Assembly (NCBI GenBank): GCA_902475285.1
Contig: CABRZA010000088.1
Span: 1-9,874, forward strand
Reading direction: 5' to 3'
DNA from: an uncultured Porphyromonadaceae bacterium
GTDB taxonomy: Bacteria; Bacteroidota; Bacteroidia; Bacteroidales; Muribaculaceae
Length of the DNA: 9,874 nt
Shown here: positions 6,874 through 9,874 of the stretch, piece by piece
How positions within the stretch are numbered: position 1 is the first letter of the stretch
Layout of the letters: every line of letters starts with the position of its first letter
The notes under the pieces: generated by a model
What the model was told of the DNA's origin: nothing
What the model saw: the letters and a program-made list of their open reading frames with translations, nothing else
Database searches by the model: none
Made by a program: the position numbers and the translations under genes

Positions 6874-8382
6874 ATGGAAAAGACACTTGAACTTTCGAAA
6901 AATGTCGTGACGGCTTATTTGAAAAAAGAGCCATCGACATTCGACCGCAACGACATTGTTCGTTTCATTACCGAGAACAGTATTGAAATGGTCAATTTTA
7001 TGTATCCCGCCGCCGACGGGAGGCTCAAAACGCTCAACTTCGTGGTGAACGACTTGGCGTATCTCGAAACGATACTCTCGCTCGGCGAGCGTGTCGACGG
7101 ATCGTCGCTCTTCCCCTCCATCGAGGCCGGCAGCTCCGACCTCTACGTGATACCGCGCTACCGCACGGCCTTCGTCGACCCTTTCGCGGAGGTGCCCACG
7201 CTCGCAATGCTCTGCTCTTTCTTCGACAAGGACGGACAGCCCTACGCCGGCGCCCCTGAAAACCTTCTCGACAAGGCATGCCAACGCCTCACAGAGAGCA
7301 CCGGCATGCATTTCCATGCCATGGGCGAGCTCGAATACTATGTAATCGGCGAGGAATCGGAAATGTTCCCGGCCGTTGACCAGAAGGGTTATCACGAGTC
7401 GGCGCCTTTCGCCAAATTCAACGGCTTCCGCACCCGTTGCATGAGCTGCATAGCCCGCTGCGGCGCACATATCAAGTACGGCCACTCCGAGGTAGGCAAC
7501 TTCACCCTCGACGGCAAGGTGTACGAACAGAACGAGATAGAGTTTCTTCCCGTTGACGCACGCCAGGCAGCCGACGAGCTCATGATAGCCAAGTGGGCCA
7601 TACGAAACCTTGCTCTGCGCGAAGGCCTCGACGTGACCTTCGCCCCGAAAATCATCGTCGGCAAGGCCGGCTCGGGCCTGCACATACACATGCGGCTGAC
7701 CGACGGCGAAGGCCAGAGCGTGATGCTCGATGCCGACGGAAGGTTGAGCGACACGGCTCGCCGCGCCATCGCCGGCATAATGACCCTCGCCCCGGCGATA
7801 ACAGCCTTCGGCAACACCAACCCCACAAGCTACTTCCGCCTCGTACCTCATCAGGAAGCCCCCACAAACATCTGCTGGGGCGACCGCAACCGCTCCGTAT
7901 TGGTGCGCGTGCCCTTGGGGTGGACGTCGAAGAGCGACATGTGCGCCATAGCCAACGGAACTCAGCCGCCGTGCGCCGATGTGGACGCACGACAGAAGCA
8001 AACCTTCGAGATACGCTCGGCCGACTGCTCGGCGGACGTATACAAACTTCTTGCGGCTTTGGCCGTGGCCGTACGTTACGGACTGGAAATGCCCGACGCC
8101 CTCGAAGTATCCGACAACTACTATGTAGACATCGATATCCACAAGCCTGAGAACGCCCTTCGGTGCAACGCTCTTCCCACTCTGCCGGCCAACTGCGCCG
8201 AATCGGCCGACCGCCTCAAGCGTTACCGCACGCACTTCGAGGCCGAGGGAGTGTTCCCGCCCGAGAGCATCGACGCCACGATAGCCAGCCTGCAATCGTT
8301 CGACACAGCCGAAGCCAAGGAAGCTCTCAACAACCCTGAGATAATGGCTAAATTAGTCAAGGCATATTTCTACTGCGGATAA
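6874..8382 (+). CDS. Glutamine synthetase family protein, divergent GlnA-like
   Basis: At 502 residues this has the length and motif order of the 450-500 residue GlnA branch, not the roughly 730-residue GSIII common in Bacteroides. The family ligates ammonia or an amine to the gamma-carboxyl of glutamate using ATP. Visible active-site residues are E152/E154 (GELEYY), E206 (GHSEVG), E221/E223 (QNEIEF), H270 (GSGLHIH), R322 and E328 (FRLVPHQEAP), R340/R345 (NRSVLVR), and E379/R381 (FEIRSAD). Deviations: the usual Asn-Pro-Tyr after the RxPDxxx motif is replaced by D388-V389-Y390, and no tyrosine is seen at the site of GSI adenylylation. It may be an ordinary glutamine synthetase free of adenylylation control, or a gamma-glutamyl ligase for another amine. 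Two hairpins lie upstream and a third separates it from a porin gene. Confidence 0.85.
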   Translation: MEKTLELSKNVVTAYLKKEPSTFDRNDIVRFITENSIEMVNFMYPAADGRLKTLNFVVNDLAYLETILSLGERVDGSSLFPSIEAGSSDLYVIPRYRTAFVDPFAEVPTLAMLCSFFDKDGQPYAGAPENLLDKACQRLTESTGMHFHAMGELEYYVIGEESEMFPAVDQKGYHESAPFAKFNGFRTRCMSCIARCGAHIKYGHSEVGNFTLDGKVYEQNEIEFLPVDARQAADELMIAKWAIRNLALREGLDVTFAPKIIVGKAGSGLHIHMRLTDGEGQSVMLDADGRLSDTARRAIAGIMTLAPAITAFGNTNPTSYFRLVPHQEAPTNICWGDRNRSVLVRVPLGWTSKSDMCAIANGTQPPCADVDARQKQTFEIRSADCSADVYKLLAALAVAVRYGLEMPDALEVSDNYYVDIDIHKPENALRCNALPTLPANCAESADRLKRYRTHFEAEGVFPPESIDATIASLQSFDTAEAKEALNNPEIMAKLVKAYFYCG

Positions 8383-8403
8383 GCTCCCGAAGCGAACTTT
8401 CAG

Positions 8404-8446
8404 AACTGTGGATGTGTTTGATTTCTATCATCACATCCACAGTTTT
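8404..8446 (+). terminator. 13-bp stem-loop between glutamine synthetase and porin genes
   Basis: AACTGTGGATGTG (8404-8416) pairs perfectly with CACATCCACAGTT (8432-8444) around a 15-nt loop. The stem ends in a short T-run (8443-8446). It lies 21 nt after the glutamine synthetase stop, as a terminator would. However, it ends only 4-6 nt before the likely start of the next gene, so it could also act as an attenuator or as a structure controlling translation of that gene. Confidence 0.65.
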
Positions 8447-8450
8447 CATT

Positions 8451-9770
8451 ATGTCGTCACACTATGCACTCCCGGCAGCGATGCTGCTTTTCGGCTCTCT
8501 TTGCAGCGTAGGCCAGACCACGCTCCGCGACCAACAGATTTCACGAGAACTCAAGTCGAACAAAGTAATCTTCATCGACGGCAAACCCACCGACAGCATT
8601 GCCGCGGCCAACGCAGACTCTGTCAGAGAGGCCGTGGCCACGTTCTATTACGACCAGTTCCGTCATTTTCAAGACCCCGGAGCGCCCTACTTCCTCTTTC
8701 TGAGCAAGGACGCACAACTCGCCATGGGCATAGGCGGATGCGTGCGTATGCGCGCCTACTACGACTGGGACGGCGCCATACCCTCTCCCGGCTTCGCGCC
8801 CTACCTCATACCCATGACACCGGACCCCGGAAACATGAAGAACTTCGGCACGTCGCCGGCCGGTACCTGTCTGTTCTTCCGCGTATTGGGAAGCAACAAG
8901 ACTCTGGGCAAGCATCAGCTATATATCGAGGCCAACTTTAACGGCTACGAGCGGCGCGACTTCCGCTTGAAGAAAGCCTATGCCATAATCAACGACTTCA
9001 CGGTAGGTTATGCGCCTTCGACTTTCTCCGACCCCGCAGCGCAACCGCCGACAGTCGACGCACAAGGGCCGAACAACAAAATCTCGCCCACGCGCGTGCT
9101 GCTGCGCTACATGCCCGTGATAAAGAAGCGATGGTATCTGGCCGTCAGCGCCGAGACTCCCGAAGCGTCGGTAAATGTCGACAACGTGGCCATTGGCAAG
9201 GTGAGCAACAAGATGCCCGACTTCGCGGCCTTCGCGCAATACGAGTGGGCACGCGGGCAGCATGTGCGCGTGGCGGGTATATACCGCACACTTGGCTACC
9301 GCGACCTCACAGCGGGCCGCAACCACTTTCTCTCGGGCTGGGGCTTGCAGCTGAGCACCGTCGCCAATCCAATGCCGCAGCTAACTTTCTACGGGAGTGT
9401 GAACTATGGCAAAGGCTACGCGGGGCTGGGCGGCGATCTTCTGATAGGCGGCTACGACCTTGTGGGCGATCCGGACCGCCCCGGCAAAATGTATGCACCG
9501 GCATCGTTGGGGTGGTGCGCGGGTGTGAGTTACAACATTCTGCCGGAGCTTTTCATGAGCGTGACCGCCAGCCAGACGCGATATCTGCCCAAACATGACG
9601 TTGACGGCGAAGAATACAAATACGGGCTCCTCGGAGCCGTGAACATCTTTTGGAACATGACGCCGCGCATACAGGTAGGAGCCGAATTCGATATAGGCAA
9701 GCGCCAGAATTTCAACCGGCGGCACAGTACGGCTCAGCGCGTGGGTGCTATGTGCCAGTTCTCTTTCTAA
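8451..9770 (+). CDS. DcaP-like outer-membrane beta-barrel porin
   Basis: This 439-residue protein has the features of an outer-membrane barrel. It has a hydrophobic N-terminal segment (about 8-20), many short alternating strands ending in aromatic residues, and a C-terminal strand finishing in Phe (RVGAMCQFSF). Resemblance to the DcaP-like family rests on the stretch at about 155-215: LYIEANFNG, FRLKKAYAIINDFTVGY, STFSDPAAQPPTVD and GPNNKISPTRVLLRYMP. DcaP proteins are porins for small, often negatively charged solutes; the solute here is unknown. The start at 8451 is preferred because an in-frame ATG at 8412 lies inside the stem of the preceding hairpin; an ATG at 8481 is a further option. 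Neither candidate signal peptide has a Lys or Arg before its hydrophobic core, which is odd. With almost no room for its own promoter, transcription probably comes from the upstream gene. Confidence 0.75.
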   Translation: MSSHYALPAAMLLFGSLCSVGQTTLRDQQISRELKSNKVIFIDGKPTDSIAAANADSVREAVATFYYDQFRHFQDPGAPYFLFLSKDAQLAMGIGGCVRMRAYYDWDGAIPSPGFAPYLIPMTPDPGNMKNFGTSPAGTCLFFRVLGSNKTLGKHQLYIEANFNGYERRDFRLKKAYAIINDFTVGYAPSTFSDPAAQPPTVDAQGPNNKISPTRVLLRYMPVIKKRWYLAVSAETPEASVNVDNVAIGKVSNKMPDFAAFAQYEWARGQHVRVAGIYRTLGYRDLTAGRNHFLSGWGLQLSTVANPMPQLTFYGSVNYGKGYAGLGGDLLIGGYDLVGDPDRPGKMYAPASLGWCAGVSYNILPELFMSVTASQTRYLPKHDVDGEEYKYGLLGAVNIFWNMTPRIQVGAEFDIGKRQNFNRRHSTAQRVGAMCQFSF

Positions 9771-9799
9771 GCATCTCTTTGTATGAGGAAACGAGATGT
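9771..9799 (+). terminator. Weak stem-loop after the porin gene
   Basis: CATCTC (9772-9777) pairs with GAGATG (9793-9798), with a G-U closing pair at 9771/9799, directly after the porin stop codon. A short T-run follows at 9802-9805. The stem is short and the loop long, so it is a weak candidate terminator. Confidence 0.3.
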
Positions 9800-9874
9800 A
9801 GTTTTCGTATCGACAAGGACGGAGTTTGCAGTAATTTTTTATTTCCATATTATTTATAGGTTATGATTTACGGC
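9800..9874 (+). other. AT-rich right edge, possible start of another gene
   Basis: This stretch is AT-rich from about 9829 on, as promoter regions of this organism type are. TTTG at 9825-9828 could be a -33 box, but the best -7-like elements about 20 nt later (TATTATTT at 9848, TATTTATA at 9851) match poorly. An ATG at 9863 opens a frame (M-I-Y-G) that runs off the end. Four codons are too few to support a gene. Confidence 0.2.

Noticed and set aside
6466..8295. Long open frame of 609 codons on the - strand
   Set aside because: It lies antisense to the epimerase end and almost the whole glutamine synthetase gene, crosses their intergenic gap, and has no recognisable domain. GC-rich codon use of the + strand genes leaves such antisense frames open.

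Overview
The window looks like a chromosomal stretch from a Bacteroidales-type bacterium. Reasons: the genes lack Shine-Dalgarno sequences and start after AT-rich leaders, a candidate promoter fits the Bacteroidetes TTTG / TAnnTTTG consensus, and the gene families are typical of gut Bacteroidetes (UVR-type ClpC, SH3-NlpC/P60 next to a dipeptide epimerase, DcaP-like barrel). The GC-rich coding sequence could suit Muribaculaceae, but that is a guess. All six recognised genes are on the + strand. There is no sign of mobile elements, CRISPR, tRNA or rRNA.

Layout. Positions 1-241 are an AT-richer upstream region. It holds a long imperfect inverted repeat (2-92), a perfect 8-bp dyad (109-128) and a near-perfect sigma-54 (-24/-12) promoter match (185-201) just upstream of clpC (242-2857). 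clpC encodes a two-AAA-domain unfoldase with a ClpP-docking loop and ends at a clear intrinsic terminator (2878-2921). A Bacteroidetes-style promoter (2942-2973) then leads into a three-gene operon. Its members are an exported transglutaminase-like protein (3006-4385), overlapping by 4 nt with an exported SH3-NlpC/P60 endopeptidase (4382-5554), followed after 37 nt by a dipeptide epimerase with a Tat-like signal (5592-6725). The last two recall the ykfC/ykfB pair of Bacillus subtilis: one cuts the D-Glu-to-diamino-acid bond of murein peptides and the other converts the released L-Ala-D-Glu to L-Ala-L-Glu. The operon therefore looks like a cell-envelope murein-peptide degradation pathway, with the transglutaminase-like protein as an unexplained third enzyme.

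Two adjacent perfect hairpins (6796-6815, 6820-6854) fill the gap before a divergent glutamine synthetase family gene (6874-8382). A 13-bp-stem hairpin (8404-8446) then sits directly against the start of a DcaP-like outer-membrane beta-barrel gene (8451-9770), leaving almost no room for a separate promoter. The right edge (9771-9874) is AT-rich and may hold the first codons of another + strand gene.

Most interesting points: sigma-54 plus enhancer-like architecture in front of clpC; the transglutaminase/NlpC/epimerase operon with every product apparently exported; and the hairpin-rich junctions around the glutamine synthetase and porin genes.
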